Shown in pieces: positions 25,335 through 34,716 of a stretch of DNA of 64,000 nt. The notes beneath the pieces are model-generated. The model was not told the DNA's origin and did not search any database. It saw only the letters and a list, made by a program, of their open reading frames with translations. Both the position numbers and the translations under genes were made by a program. This DNA comes from an uncultured Bacteroidales bacterium (GTDB lineage: Bacteria; Bacteroidota; Bacteroidia; Bacteroidales; Bacteroidaceae): the NCBI GenBank assembly GCA_902775975.1, contig CACYOC010000017.1, forward strand, positions 37,367 to 101,366, in the 5' to 3' direction. Position 1 is the first letter of the stretch, and each line of letters opens with the position of its first letter.

Positions 25335-26759
25335 TTATTTCTTCTCTTCCGCTGCTTTTCCTGCGGGTTTCTTCGCTGCGGGTTTCTTGGCGGCAGGCTT
25401 CTTCGCTGCAGGCTTCTTCGCAGGTGCTGCAGCCTTGGGCTGTTCCTCAGCAACAGCTGTGGGATCCAACTGCTCCAAGCGAGCCTTCAGACGAGTAATC
25501 TCCTTGTCCTTCATCTCAATCTCGTCACCCTGATTGCGGATGGTCGTGAGCAGGGCGTTCAGCTCGTCGTTCTCAATCTCCTGAGGATAGAGGGCGTTGA
25601 CACGGTTGATAAAGTCGCCGAGGATGTTCATGTAGTTCGTGAAGGCATCGAACGGACTGCTATAGATACCACGATCCAGTCCTACATTAGAGGGCTTGGT
25701 GGTCATGAAGCGGAAGTTGTTGGAAGCCTGCAGGTAGTCCCAGTCCTGATTGATGCGTGGATCGTCGGCAATGCGCAGACGGTCGGCAACGCTGTACAGC
25801 TTGTTGAAGGCCTCGCGCTGCATGGCATTTCCCAGCCAGCAGCTGACGTCGCGCTCCTCGTCCACCCAAGACAACGTGTCGGGAACATCGAGATTACCCA
25901 CGCTCTTCACCTTCATGCAGATTTCAGTAGGTGTAGAGAAGGTGATGCCCTTTTCCTTGGCGCAGGCAGGCAGGGCCTTCAGGAAGTCGAGGATATTGCT
26001 CGACAGCGGCTGGGCGATACCCAGTGCGGAGAGTTCCATGAAGATGCCTACTATCTGCTCCTCTTCCGGCAGACGGGCAATGCGATCGATGTAAGCATCG
26101 GCAAACAAGGGATAACCTGACCAGTCCGTATTATTGAAACGCAGCGAGATGTCATCGGACAACTCGACGTCGCGCAACAGCAACTTGAGGTTAGGAGCCA
26201 TGTTGCAGTTATAGACATAGTGTGGCGACTTCCATCCCAGAACGTGCTTGGCACCCTCGGTCAGCATTCCCTTAAAGCCCATGGCGGCAATCTGTGCACC
26301 GATGTCGTCAGAGTAGATGAGTGACGAGTTGCGTGCAACGGTAGGTTTCTTACCGAACAGTTCTTCTATCTTGGCAGCCTGCTTCTTCACGTCGAGAGCG
26401 AAGGTCTCTTCGTTAGCCAACGATGACAAGCCGTGGCTGTAAGGCTCGGCAAGGAATTCGACACATCCCGTCTGGTTCAGCTCTTGCAGCTTGGCGATGA
26501 CCTGCGGAGCGTGGAACTCCAGCTGCTCGATACCTGTTCCTGACAGCGAGAAGGCAACCTTGAAATACTGGCCATTGTCGCGAATCATGTCGCTGATGGC
26601 ATTCAGTGCCGGCATGTAGCTGTGCTCGGCAATGTAACTGATACTACGCTCGTTCTCATAGTCATCGTAGTAGTAATGGTCGGTACCGATGTCGAAGAAA
26701 CGATAGCGCTTCAGATGAATAATCTGGTGTATCTCGAAATATAAACAAATTGTTTTCAT
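25335..26759 (-). CDS. GH57 alpha-amylase-like glycoside hydrolase with histone-H1-like tail
   Basis: 474 residues. The GH57 catalytic domain spans roughly 1-390: 'MKTICLYFEIHQIIHLKRYRFF' start, 'FLAEPYSHGLSSLAN', 'RNSSLIYSDDIG', 'GMLTEGAKHVLGW'. A predicted coiled coil follows ('NQGDEIEMKDKEITRLKARLEQL', ~410-435). The last ~35 residues are Lys/Ala/Pro repeats (AAKKP repeated four times). It acts on alpha-glucans and forms an operon with a glycosyltransferase and a debranching enzyme, the usual Bacteroidetes glycogen cluster. The basic tail is not part of the GH57 family and could bind polyanions or the cell envelope. Confidence 0.88.
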   Translation of the reverse strand: MKTICLYFEIHQIIHLKRYRFFDIGTDHYYYDDYENERSISYIAEHSYMPALNAISDMIRDNGQYFKVAFSLSGTGIEQLEFHAPQVIAKLQELNQTGCVEFLAEPYSHGLSSLANEETFALDVKKQAAKIEELFGKKPTVARNSSLIYSDDIGAQIAAMGFKGMLTEGAKHVLGWKSPHYVYNCNMAPNLKLLLRDVELSDDISLRFNNTDWSGYPLFADAYIDRIARLPEEEQIVGIFMELSALGIAQPLSSNILDFLKALPACAKEKGITFSTPTEICMKVKSVGNLDVPDTLSWVDEERDVSCWLGNAMQREAFNKLYSVADRLRIADDPRINQDWDYLQASNNFRFMTTKPSNVGLDRGIYSSPFDAFTNYMNILGDFINRVNALYPQEIENDELNALLTTIRNQGDEIEMKDKEITRLKARLEQLDPTAVAEEQPKAAAPAKKPAAKKPAAKKPAAKKPAGKAAEEKK

Positions 26760-26793
26760 AATTTACAATTTTACAATTTACAATTTACAATTG
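26758..26793. repeat. Heptamer array (ACAATTT) between GH57 and glycosyltransferase genes
   Basis: About four ACAATTT-type units, mostly in 7-base phase, directly upstream (minus strand) of the GH57 start. Confidence 0.65.
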
Positions 26794-26823
26794 ATTTTGC
26801 AATTGGGTTATTTTGTTATTTTA

Positions 26824-28092
26824 CTATTCCCAGCCGAGGGTTCTCTTGTAGAGGGTGGCAATCCATGCGCCGACTTTCTCCCAGGTAATCTGATCGACCT
26901 CTTTCTTTCCTTCTTCCTTGAGGTACTTGAAGAGTGACTCGTTGGCACAGATGCTGTAGATGGCATCGGCGAGTGCGTGGATGTCCCAGTAGTCAACCTT
27001 GATACAGTTGGTCAGGATTTCGGCACAACCCGACTGCTTGGAGATAATCGTCGGCGTACCGCATTGCATGGCCTCCAAGGGTGAGATACCAAAGGGTTCT
27101 GACACCGACGGCATGACATAGACATCGGAATCTTTCAGACACTCATATACTTGCTTGCCGCGCATGAATCCGGGGAAGTGGAAACGGTCGGCGATGCCGC
27201 GTTCGGCCGCCAGCTGTATCATGGCATTCATCATGTCGCCCGAACCGGCCATGCAGAAGCGCACGTTGCGGGTGCGGCGAATAACCATGTTGGCTGCCTC
27301 GACGAAATATTCCGGTCCCTTCTGCATGGTAATGCGGCCGAGGAAGGTAACGATCTTGTCCTTGCCGGTGTGGTCGGGGCGCGGTATGGCCTGGTACTCC
27401 TCGGGCAGCGGATACACGGCGTTGTGAACGGTGAAGCACTTGCGCGGGTCCTGGTGATACTGGTTGATAACCGTCTGGCGTGTCAATTCAGATACGCACA
27501 TGATGCAATCAGCGTTGTCCATGCCGTTCTTTTCTATGGAGTAGACGGTGGGATTCACCTTGCCACGAGAGCGGTCGAAGTCGGTAGCATGGACGTGGAT
27601 GCACAGGGGCTTGCCGCTCACCTGCTTGGCATGAATACCTGCAGGATAGGTCAGCCAGTCGTGGGCATGGATAATATCGTAGTCCAAGGTACGCGCCACG
27701 ACGCCTGCTATAATCGAGTAGTTATTGATTTCCTCGTGCAGATTGCCAGGATAACCACCAGCAAACTCCATAGCACCTAAGTCGTTGACGTGCATGTAGT
27801 TGAAGTCTGCATACAGATGGTCGCGCAGACGGAAATAGAGTTCGGGGTCCATGATGTTGCCGACACGCTCACGAACGTAGTCTGCCGAGACGTCGCGCCA
27901 AGCGATGGGCACCGCGTTCATTGCCACGATGTTGCAGGCCGAGCGGTCTTCGTCGCCGAAAGGCTTGGGCAGACAGAGGGTGATGTCCATATCTCCCTGG
28001 GCATGCAAGCCCTGTGAGATACCATAGTTAGCGGTGGCCAGTCCACCGAATACGTGAGGAGGATACTCCCATCCAAACATTAATACTTTCAT
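26824..28092 (-). CDS. Glycogen synthase-like glycosyltransferase (GT4/GT5 fold)
   Basis: 422 residues using the ATG at 28092; a longer frame to 28164 runs into repeat DNA and adds an unlikely 24 residues, while 'MKVLMFGWEYPPHVFGGLA' is the family N terminus. GT-B fold: N-terminal acceptor domain with 'IIHAHDWLTYPAGI', C-terminal nucleotide-sugar domain with 'FLGRITMQKGPEYFVEAA' and the E-x7-E motif 'SEPFGISPLEAMQCGTP'. It probably extends alpha-1,4-glucan from UDP- or ADP-glucose. It sits in an operon between the debranching enzyme and GH57. Confidence 0.88.
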   Translation of the reverse strand: MKVLMFGWEYPPHVFGGLATANYGISQGLHAQGDMDITLCLPKPFGDEDRSACNIVAMNAVPIAWRDVSADYVRERVGNIMDPELYFRLRDHLYADFNYMHVNDLGAMEFAGGYPGNLHEEINNYSIIAGVVARTLDYDIIHAHDWLTYPAGIHAKQVSGKPLCIHVHATDFDRSRGKVNPTVYSIEKNGMDNADCIMCVSELTRQTVINQYHQDPRKCFTVHNAVYPLPEEYQAIPRPDHTGKDKIVTFLGRITMQKGPEYFVEAANMVIRRTRNVRFCMAGSGDMMNAMIQLAAERGIADRFHFPGFMRGKQVYECLKDSDVYVMPSVSEPFGISPLEAMQCGTPTIISKQSGCAEILTNCIKVDYWDIHALADAIYSICANESLFKYLKEEGKKEVDQITWEKVGAWIATLYKRTLGWE

Positions 28093-28106
28093 ATCTTTCT
28101 TCTTTT

Positions 28107-28181
28107 TGGTGTTGGGTGTTGGTTGTTGGGTGATGGTTATTAGCTTATAGCCAACACCTATCACCTAACACCTATCACCTA
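28107..28181. repeat. Heptamer arrays between debranching enzyme and glycosyltransferase genes
   Basis: Two runs: GTTGGGTG-type at about 28107-28140 and CACCTA(T/A)-type at 28154-28181. The second includes the debranching-enzyme stop codon. Confidence 0.75.
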
Positions 28182-30128
28182 TTTTTGATATGTATATTTC
28201 TCCATGAGTTTCACCGAGCGCAGGATCTCAGCAACGTTCATGGCAAACGCCATGGCTCCACGTCCGTGGAAAGGCGGATTGCCGTCGAAGAGTTCGCTGA
28301 TAGTTCCTAATGCGTGATAGTTCATCTCGTCTTCATAGCCCACCATGTGACGCTCGAGGAACGACAGGCGGGTGCGCTTGTAGAGTTTCAGGCAAGCCTC
28401 GATATAGAAGCCTCCCAGCCACGGCCAGGCGGTACCCTGATGGTAAGCGTAGTCGCGCTGTGTCTGCGGACCGACATACATAGGATTGTAGCCGCCGCTC
28501 TTAGGTGACAGCGAGCGCAATCCCTTGGGAGTCAGCAGTTCACGGGTACAGATATCGAGTACGCTCTTCTTCTGGTCTTGCGTCAAGGGTGAATAGTCAA
28601 AGGCTGCGGGGAATATCATGTTCGGACGAACACTCCAGTCCATCATATTGCCATCGACATAGTCGAGCAGATAGCCATATTCATTCATAAAGGTGTCCAC
28701 GAACGACTGCTTGCACAGCTCAGCACGCTTCCCCAACTGGTCAGCAAACTTCTTGTCGCCGAATTCTTCTTCCAAAGAGGCACAGAACATCAAGGCGTTA
28801 TACCACAGAGCGTTGAACTCTACGATATATCCTGAACGGGGAACGACAGGACGCCCGTTGGCGGTAGAGTTCATCCAGGTGATGGCGCGGTCGCGACCGT
28901 TGGCATAGAGCAGTCCGTTCTCGTCCAAGCGCATATTGCTGTTGCCACCCTCGATGACGTACTTGACGATGTCCTTCACCAGCTTGCCGTACATCTTGTA
29001 GCCCTGCTCGCGACCTACCTCCTTGACATACTGCTGGATAGCCCATACTGCCCACAGGGGGACGTCGGGCTGTTCCATCTCGTAAATCTTGACGCTGAGC
29101 GGTTTGTCTTCCATGAACTCGCGCAGTCCCTTCTCGGCAGTCTTCATGACGAGCTCGAAGTAGTCTGTCTCACCAATGGAAAGTGTCAGACCTGGCAGAG
29201 AAATAAATGTATCACGCGCGCGAGCCTTGAACCACGGATAACCGGCCAGCAGGTAACGGTCGTCGTTGGGCTGACGGTTGTGGAACTGATGAGCGGCAGC
29301 CACCAGACAGTGGAAGAAGCTGTCGCGACCGGGGCGCAGGTCCATCTCCTTCTGGAACAGGGCCTTCAGCTGGTTGCTCTTGATTTCCTTCGTCGAGGCG
29401 GCGAAAACGATGCTCTCGCCCTTCTTGATGTCTATCTCGAAATAGCCCGGCACGTACAAGTCTTCATTCGACGCATAGCCGCGCTCCTGCTCTTTCGGAT
29501 ATTCTATGCCGCGATACCAGTCCGGCTGGAATACGAACTCGTTCTTCTTGTTGAACTGCATATACAGGTCGGGGTAGCCGGCATACATGCAGGTCTTGAT
29601 ACCGTTGTCCACCTCGTGATACTCGCGGCTGGCCGTCGAGTTCTCATGAGTGAACTGGCGCACCGAGCGGAAGGCCAGGAACGGGCGAAAGCGCAGCTTC
29701 GTGGCCGAGTGGGCATCCTCCAGCGTATAGCGGATCAGGATGCGGTCTTCATAGGCTTGGAAGATGGTCTCCCTTTTTAACAACACGCCACCAACGCGGT
29801 AGAGCGTGGTGGGCACTACATCACAAGTAAACTCACGAATGTACTTGTGACCTTTCGGGCTGAAATTGTTCCCCTGATACTTGTGAAGTCCGAGGTTAAA
29901 CTCTGCACCGTGCTGAATGACCGTACAGTCGAACGACGACAGCAAGACATGGTTCTCGTCATCGAGTTCAGGTACGGGAACGACGAGCAGACCGTGGTAC
30001 TTTCGTGTGTTGCAATCGACCAGTGTCGAAGCACTATAAGCACCGGAACGGTTTGTTCGAAGCAATTCACGACGCAACGACTCCTCCAGGTTGGTCATTA
30101 CAGCTTTCTCAAATCGTAAATAACTCAT
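28179..30128 (-). CDS. Glycogen debranching enzyme (archaeal/bacterial GDE type)
   Basis: 649 residues. N-terminal GDE_N-like domain (~15-240; 'EWLxTNRSGAYSASTLVDCNTRKYHGLLV' pattern), C-terminal GH133-like (alpha/alpha)6 domain (~280-645; 'LAGYPWFKARARDTFISLPGLT', 'WAVWAIQQYVKE', 'GRPVVPRSGYIVEFNALWYNAL', 'YHQGTAWPWLGGFYIEA'). It hydrolyses alpha-1,6 branches of glycogen. First gene of the glycogen operon, behind a good promoter. Length and motifs are normal. Confidence 0.92.
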   Translation of the reverse strand: MSYLRFEKAVMTNLEESLRRELLRTNRSGAYSASTLVDCNTRKYHGLLVVPVPELDDENHVLLSSFDCTVIQHGAEFNLGLHKYQGNNFSPKGHKYIREFTCDVVPTTLYRVGGVLLKRETIFQAYEDRILIRYTLEDAHSATKLRFRPFLAFRSVRQFTHENSTASREYHEVDNGIKTCMYAGYPDLYMQFNKKNEFVFQPDWYRGIEYPKEQERGYASNEDLYVPGYFEIDIKKGESIVFAASTKEIKSNQLKALFQKEMDLRPGRDSFFHCLVAAAHQFHNRQPNDDRYLLAGYPWFKARARDTFISLPGLTLSIGETDYFELVMKTAEKGLREFMEDKPLSVKIYEMEQPDVPLWAVWAIQQYVKEVGREQGYKMYGKLVKDIVKYVIEGGNSNMRLDENGLLYANGRDRAITWMNSTANGRPVVPRSGYIVEFNALWYNALMFCASLEEEFGDKKFADQLGKRAELCKQSFVDTFMNEYGYLLDYVDGNMMDWSVRPNMIFPAAFDYSPLTQDQKKSVLDICTRELLTPKGLRSLSPKSGGYNPMYVGPQTQRDYAYHQGTAWPWLGGFYIEACLKLYKRTRLSFLERHMVGYEDEMNYHALGTISELFDGNPPFHGRGAMAFAMNVAEILRSVKLMEKYTYQK

Positions 30129-30181
30129 AGTTCCTATTAGGTTTTAATATTTAGTAATACGTTTCAGATTCAAAACACTTT

Positions 30182-30212
30182 CAAAGGTACACATTTCTAA
30201 TGTATCCACAAA
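30182..30212 (-). promoter_or_regulatory. Promoter of the glycogen operon
   Basis: Minus strand: TACCTTTG (30189-30182) with a T-rich TTTTG-like element (30212-30209) about 19 bases upstream. It is 54 bases from the debranching-enzyme start. Confidence 0.7.
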
Positions 30213-30290
30213 ATAAAAGTCGCATTTTTTTCCAAAAATGCAACTTTTTAATATTTTTTAGTGCTGAGCACTGCTCTTACGGCGGTTTGA

Positions 30291-31217
30291 CTATTCAGGA
30301 ATCAGGAAGTTGATGACCTCAGGTTGTATGCTGATACGACTGGAACCGTCAAGACGACCAATCAGTCGGCCATCGACACCGACAAAGGCATGCTGCGCCT
30401 CTTCTATCATCACTTCGCGAGTACGATAAGGATGAACGCTGCGATGATTCAGGAAGCGTCCTGTCACCAAGAGCCACAGACCTGCAAAGATTTGCGTCAT
30501 CTCGGCGGGGCAGACCACAGATACGTCCAACAGTCCGCTATAGGGAACGGCGCTGGGCGTCTGACCATAGCCAGGACCAGAGCCCACACACATCGTCATC
30601 ACCTTGCGCTCGATGACGTCGCTATTGATGCGAATGCGCATCTTGTAGTCCATGCGGTGGAATATCATCAGGAAGATAGACACGATAAACGACAGCGTGC
30701 GTGAGCCTAACAGCGAGCGGGTCTGGCGGCGAAGGTTCATCACGTCGGCGATGAGTCCTACGTTGACGCAGTTCAGGAAATAGCGCTTACACTCCACACC
30801 CTCCTTGTTGTGATAGTGCAGGCATCCCAAATCAACCTTCCTGACGCGGTGCTTCTTCAGCCAATCGATGGTCTGTTCCAAATTGCCCTCCTTAAAGTCC
30901 CAGTAACGGGCAAAGTCGTTCATCACACCGTTGGGAATCACGCCCAGTGCAATACTGTCGCGCACCTCACGGTCTTGCTGCATCAGGCAGTTGACGGCAT
31001 CGTTCAGCGCCGAGTCCCCTCCTACCACGATGATGGTTTTATAGCCGTTGTTGATGAGCATGTTCACCAGACGCTCGACACTGTCGGTCGATTCGCTCTG
31101 CACAAAGTCATACTCTATGGCACGCTGATCCAGCACGTACTGTATCTTCTCGCGCTGCTTACGACTGTTGCCTTTAGGACAGTAAAGGATGCCCCATTTT
31201 GATTTACAATTTTCCAA
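30291..31217 (-). CDS. YegS/diacylglycerol-kinase-like lipid kinase
   Basis: 308 residues. N-terminal nucleotide-binding domain with 'TIIVVGGDSALNDAVN' (the family GGDGTxNEV motif, here with Ser for the second Gly) and 'LGVIPNGVMNDFARYWD' (the GTxNDFAR motif, with V-M in place of G-T). C-terminal beta-sandwich ('VMTMCVGSGPGYGQTPSAVPYSGLLDVSVV'), as in YegS. Such enzymes phosphorylate diacylglycerol, sphingoid or isoprenoid lipids. The two motif substitutions may change substrate or activity. It is followed on the same strand by a separate promoter for the glycogen genes. Confidence 0.85.
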   Translation of the reverse strand: MENCKSKWGILYCPKGNSRKQREKIQYVLDQRAIEYDFVQSESTDSVERLVNMLINNGYKTIIVVGGDSALNDAVNCLMQQDREVRDSIALGVIPNGVMNDFARYWDFKEGNLEQTIDWLKKHRVRKVDLGCLHYHNKEGVECKRYFLNCVNVGLIADVMNLRRQTRSLLGSRTLSFIVSIFLMIFHRMDYKMRIRINSDVIERKVMTMCVGSGPGYGQTPSAVPYSGLLDVSVVCPAEMTQIFAGLWLLVTGRFLNHRSVHPYRTREVMIEEAQHAFVGVDGRLIGRLDGSSRISIQPEVINFLIPE

Positions 31218-31255
31218 TTTACTATTTACAATATTATAATCAAGGTGAATTACAG

Positions 31256-32221
31256 TTATTGTTGCAACTTAATCAGTGCCAGTATCTCGCCGACCTTCTC
31301 GTCCATCGGCTGCATGGCGTCAATCCAATGAATCACGAAACCGCGACGCTCCATTCCCCTGAACCACGTCATCTGCCGCTTGGCAAACTGGTGGATAGCT
31401 ATCTCGAGACTGCGGAACATCTCGTCGTAGGTAGTCTGCCCTGTCACGTACTCCGTCACGTACTTATATTCCAGTCCATAATAGATGAGGTCTTCGGCGG
31501 GAATACCCTCAGCGAGCAGTCCCCTCACCTCCTCCACCATACCGTTCTCCAGTCGTTGTCGCAGGCGGCGGGTAATCTTTGCCCTGCGCTCTTCACGGTC
31601 TATATTGACACCAATGACAAGACTGTTCACGGGCGGCAGTTCGCGTCGAGGCATGGGATTCAGCAGGTTATACTGTTCTATCTCGATGGCACGGATGGCC
31701 CGCTGTGCCGTATCCACGTCGGTGGTGTTATGCATCACGGAGCCGCTTTTCTCCTTCAGCTCACGAAGCATACTCGTCAGTTCCTCTAAGGATTTACCTT
31801 CCAAGCCGGCCCTCAACTCAGGATTCTGAGGAACGGGCGACAACTGATATCCTTTCAGCACAGCCTCGATATAGAGCCCTGTACCTCCACAAAGAATAGG
31901 CGTCTTCCCCCTGCTGACGATGTCGTCGTAAGCCTGCTGGAAATCTTGCTGATACTGAAACAAGTTGTACTTCGTGCCAGGCTCGCAGATGTCGATAAGG
32001 TGACAGGGGATGTCAACGGGAAAACCGTTGACCACAGGATGATAGTCGTCCAGATCCTTACCCGTGCCGATGTCCATGCGCCGGTACACCTGACGGGAGT
32101 CGGCAGAGATTATCTCTGCTCCCACCTCGCCATGTACGAACGGCAGCGCCAAAGCCAAAGCCGCTGCTAACGGTGTCTTTCCACTCGCCGTCGGTCCGAG
32201 TATGGTAATCATCTGCTGCAT
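31256..32221 (-). CDS. miaA: tRNA dimethylallyltransferase MiaA
   Basis: 321 residues. P-loop 'GPTASGKT', 'ISADSRQVYRRMDIGTGK', 'ILCGGTGLYIEAVLKG', 'GLEYKYVTEYVTG' and 'FAKRQMTWFRG' are all present. It adds the dimethylallyl group to A37 of tRNAs reading UNN codons. Length is normal. The lipid-kinase gene follows on the same strand after a short AT-rich gap containing heptamer-like repeats, so the two may be co-transcribed. Confidence 0.95.
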   Translation of the reverse strand: MQQMITILGPTASGKTPLAAALALALPFVHGEVGAEIISADSRQVYRRMDIGTGKDLDDYHPVVNGFPVDIPCHLIDICEPGTKYNLFQYQQDFQQAYDDIVSRGKTPILCGGTGLYIEAVLKGYQLSPVPQNPELRAGLEGKSLEELTSMLRELKEKSGSVMHNTTDVDTAQRAIRAIEIEQYNLLNPMPRRELPPVNSLVIGVNIDREERRAKITRRLRQRLENGMVEEVRGLLAEGIPAEDLIYYGLEYKYVTEYVTGQTTYDEMFRSLEIAIHQFAKRQMTWFRGMERRGFVIHWIDAMQPMDEKVGEILALIKLQQ

Positions 32222-32229
32222 TTCTTCTG

Positions 32230-32237
32230 CAAAGGTA
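32230..32237 (-). promoter_or_regulatory. -7 box of miaA
   Basis: Minus strand TACCTTTG, 9 bases from the miaA start, implying a very short leader. No clear upstream element is visible. Confidence 0.5.
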
Positions 32238-32338
32238 CGATTTTTTTTCTAATTCCTCCCTATTATTCTTTATTTTTTCGTAACTTTGGCTATAAAATAG
32301 CCGAACTTACTCCGTCTCGGCAAAAAAAAGAAAAATTC

Positions 32339-32370
32339 TTTTGTTTTGCTCTCGACTTTTCGTAACTTTG
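32339..32370 (+). promoter_or_regulatory. Promoter of purD
   Basis: TAACTTTG at 32363-32370 with TTTTG at 32339-32343, spacing 19. A second TAACTTTG lies at 32281-32288 and may be an alternative start. Confidence 0.7.
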
Positions 32371-32403
32371 CACCTTGAAACAACAAAAACATAGATAAAC
32401 GGG

Positions 32404-33762
32404 ATGAAGATTCTACTGTTGGGCAGTGGCGGTCGTGAGCACGCACTGGCCTGGAAGATTGCTCAGAGTAAAAAGTGTGAGAAGCTGTATATCGCTCCTG
32501 GCAATGCAGGAACGGGTGAATGCGGAGAGAACGTAGAAATGAAGGCTGACGACTTTGAGGCCATCAAAGCGTTCTGTGTAGAGAAAGCCATCGACATGGT
32601 GGTGGTTGGCCCCGAGGTGCCGCTGGTCAAGGGCATCTACGACGATCTGAAGAACGACATCCGCACACAGCATATACCGGTCATCGGTCCTTCGAAGAAG
32701 GGTGCCGTGCTGGAAGGATCGAAAGACTTTGCCAAGGCATTTATGATGCGTCACCATATTCCCACGGCGCGCTACGAGACCTTCGACGGCACCAGACTGC
32801 AAGAAGGTTTGGCCTTTCTGGAAACCCTCCAGCCTCCATACGTGCTGAAGGCCGACGGTCTGTGTGCTGGCAAGGGCGTGCTGATTCTTCCTACGCTCGA
32901 AGAAGCCAAGCACGAACTGAAGCAGATGCTGGGCGGTATGTTCGGTAATGCCTCCAGTCGCGTGGTCATCGAAGAGTTTATGAGCGGCATCGAGTGCTCC
33001 GTCTTTGTATTGACGGACGGCGAGCACTACCAGATACTGCCCGAGGCGAAGGACTACAAGCGCATCGGCGAGGGTGATACCGGACTGAACACCGGCGGCA
33101 TGGGCAGCGTCAGTCCTGTTCCTTTTGCTACCAAAGAGTGGATGCAACAGGTGGAAGAGCGCATCATCCGTCCTACCGTGGAGGGTCTGAAGGAAGAAGG
33201 TATCGACTACAAGGGCTTCATCTTCTTCGGCCTCATCAATGCCTGTTCTTGTCCTAACAAACCTAAGAAGGCCACATACGAGCCAAAGGTTATCGAATAC
33301 AACTGCCGCATGGGTGACCCTGAGACGGAAACGGTCATGCTGCGTCTCAAGACAGACATTGTGGACTTGTTCGAAGGTGTTGCCAACGGCACACTGGACC
33401 AATACACCATTGAGTTCGACGACCGTGCCGCCGTCTGCGTTATGCTGGTCAGCGGTGGCTATCCCGAGGAGTACATCACGGGCTTCCCTATCAAAGGTCT
33501 TCCATCACCCAACACCCAACACCCAGCACCCAACACCCAACACCCAGCACCCAACACCCAACACCCAACACCCGACACCGTCATCTTCCATGCCGGAACA
33601 AAGATGAAGAACGACAAGGTCGTGACCAGCGGTGGTCGCGTGCTGGCAGTCAGCAGCTATGGTAAGGACAAGAGCGAGGCTTTGCAGCGCTCGTTCGACA
33701 TGGCTCAACAGATTGACTTCCAAGACAAGTACTTCAGGAGAGACATCGGAGCAGATTTATAA
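32404..33762 (+). CDS. purD: Phosphoribosylamine-glycine ligase with in-frame repeat insertion
   Basis: 452 residues, about 25 longer than the usual PurD. ATP-grasp ligase motifs are intact: '[15 protein letters not shown]', '[12 protein letters not shown]', '[17 protein letters not shown]', '[13 protein letters not shown]', '[13 protein letters not shown]', '[12 protein letters not shown]'. It makes glycinamide ribonucleotide in purine synthesis. The extra length is residues ~368-392, a 7-residue periodic PNTQHPA segment encoded by ten heptamers at 33505-33579 that are the same sequence as the intergenic AACACCC arrays. It sits in the C-terminal domain before 'VIFHAGTK', probably a surface loop, since the rest of the gene is intact. 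Confidence 0.95.
   Translation: MKILLLGSGGREHALAWKIAQSKKCEKLYIAPGNAGTGECGENVEMKADDFEAIKAFCVEKAIDMVVVGPEVPLVKGIYDDLKNDIRTQHIPVIGPSKKGAVLEGSKDFAKAFMMRHHIPTARYETFDGTRLQEGLAFLETLQPPYVLKADGLCAGKGVLILPTLEEAKHELKQMLGGMFGNASSRVVIEEFMSGIECSVFVLTDGEHYQILPEAKDYKRIGEGDTGLNTGGMGSVSPVPFATKEWMQQVEERIIRPTVEGLKEEGIDYKGFIFFGLINACSCPNKPKKATYEPKVIEYNCRMGDPETETVMLRLKTDIVDLFEGVANGTLDQYTIEFDDRAAVCVMLVSGGYPEEYITGFPIKGLPSPNTQHPAPNTQHPAPNTQHPTPDTVIFHAGTKMKNDKVVTSGGRVLAVSSYGKDKSEALQRSFDMAQQIDFQDKYFRRDIGADL
33505..33579. repeat. Heptamer array (A(A/G)CACCC) inside purD
   Basis: Nine complete units (33511-33573) flanked by partial ones (33505-33510, 33574-33579), in exact 7-base phase. Its length keeps the purD frame open. 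The array is near-identical to the spacer at 22067-22152. Confidence 0.9.
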
Positions 33763-33768
33763 CGGCTC

Positions 33769-34716
33769 ATGATCAAGAGACTACAGAACAAGATAGCGGA
33801 AAGCAGACTGGCACTGCCCTTCATGGTGGTATATGCCTGTCTGATATGGTTGGCTGCCGGTTTGGTGAGCAACGGCTGGTGGCTCCAGTTCGGTTGTTTT
33901 GCCACGAGCTGCTACCTGATGGCAACCATGAACAATGTTCACGTATTGCTGCGCATCTATTCACGGATGGTGTCGTGCGTCTTCATTGCCCTGAGTTGTG
34001 CTGCCTGTTTTCTCTTTCCCTCGCTGAACGGTGCCGTCACGGAGATATGCATGATAGCCTGCCTGCTGCTTTGGTTTACCAGCTACCAAGACCGTGAGGC
34101 TTCAGGGCGCACCTACTATGCCATGCTATTTTTAGGCATCGCCAGCATGACATTCGTCGAAGTGCTATGGCTGCTGCCCATGATGTGGGTGATGATGTAC
34201 ACAAACCTGATGTCGCTGTCGTGGAAGACGTGGATGGCCTCTCTGTTGGGAGTCCTGACACCCTACTGGGCATGGTTCTGCTGGCTGCTTTACTACGGTA
34301 GTCTGTCAACGCTGACAGACCACTTCTCACAACTGGCGACGACGCCCACCTTTAGCATCGCTCAGTGGACAGAGGACATTCCTTCCCTGCTGATGCTGTT
34401 GTTGGTATTCGTCATGGCAGCGATAGGCACTACCCATTTTATCCGAAAACATGCTGATGACAAGATTCGCATTCGCATGCTCTATGCCATCTTCATCTGG
34501 ATGGATGCCGTCACCCTGCTGATGCTGTTGCTGATGCCACAGCATTACGACACGCTCATCCGTCTGATGGTGGTCTTCACATCACCTCTGATGGGACATT
34601 ACATCGCCCTAACGAGAACCCGTGTGACTGACATCACCTTCAAAGTACTGGCAGTCATCATCCTGGCAATCACCTTCTATCATCTCTGGCTATGGAATAC
34701 ATCATCTCCCTCCTGA
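33769..34716 (+). CDS. Polytopic membrane protein of unknown function
   Basis: 315 residues with about nine or ten hydrophobic helices evenly spread from residue 15 to the end, separated by short loops; no catalytic or transport motif was recognised. It follows purD by six bases and overlaps the next gene by 25 bases in a different frame, suggesting a small operon. Similar unnamed membrane proteins sit in Bacteroidales genomes, but I cannot name a family. Confidence 0.75.
   Translation: MIKRLQNKIAESRLALPFMVVYACLIWLAAGLVSNGWWLQFGCFATSCYLMATMNNVHVLLRIYSRMVSCVFIALSCAACFLFPSLNGAVTEICMIACLLLWFTSYQDREASGRTYYAMLFLGIASMTFVEVLWLLPMMWVMMYTNLMSLSWKTWMASLLGVLTPYWAWFCWLLYYGSLSTLTDHFSQLATTPTFSIAQWTEDIPSLLMLLLVFVMAAIGTTHFIRKHADDKIRIRMLYAIFIWMDAVTLLMLLLMPQHYDTLIRLMVVFTSPLMGHYIALTRTRVTDITFKVLAVIILAITFYHLWLWNTSSPS

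Noticed and set aside
28093-28164. N-terminal extension of the glycosyltransferase
   Set aside because: The extra 24 residues are encoded by heptamer repeat DNA; the conserved family N terminus starts at 28092.
32413-33402. 329-residue antisense frame over purD
   Set aside because: Shadow of purD codon use; no start context, promoter or recognisable domain.
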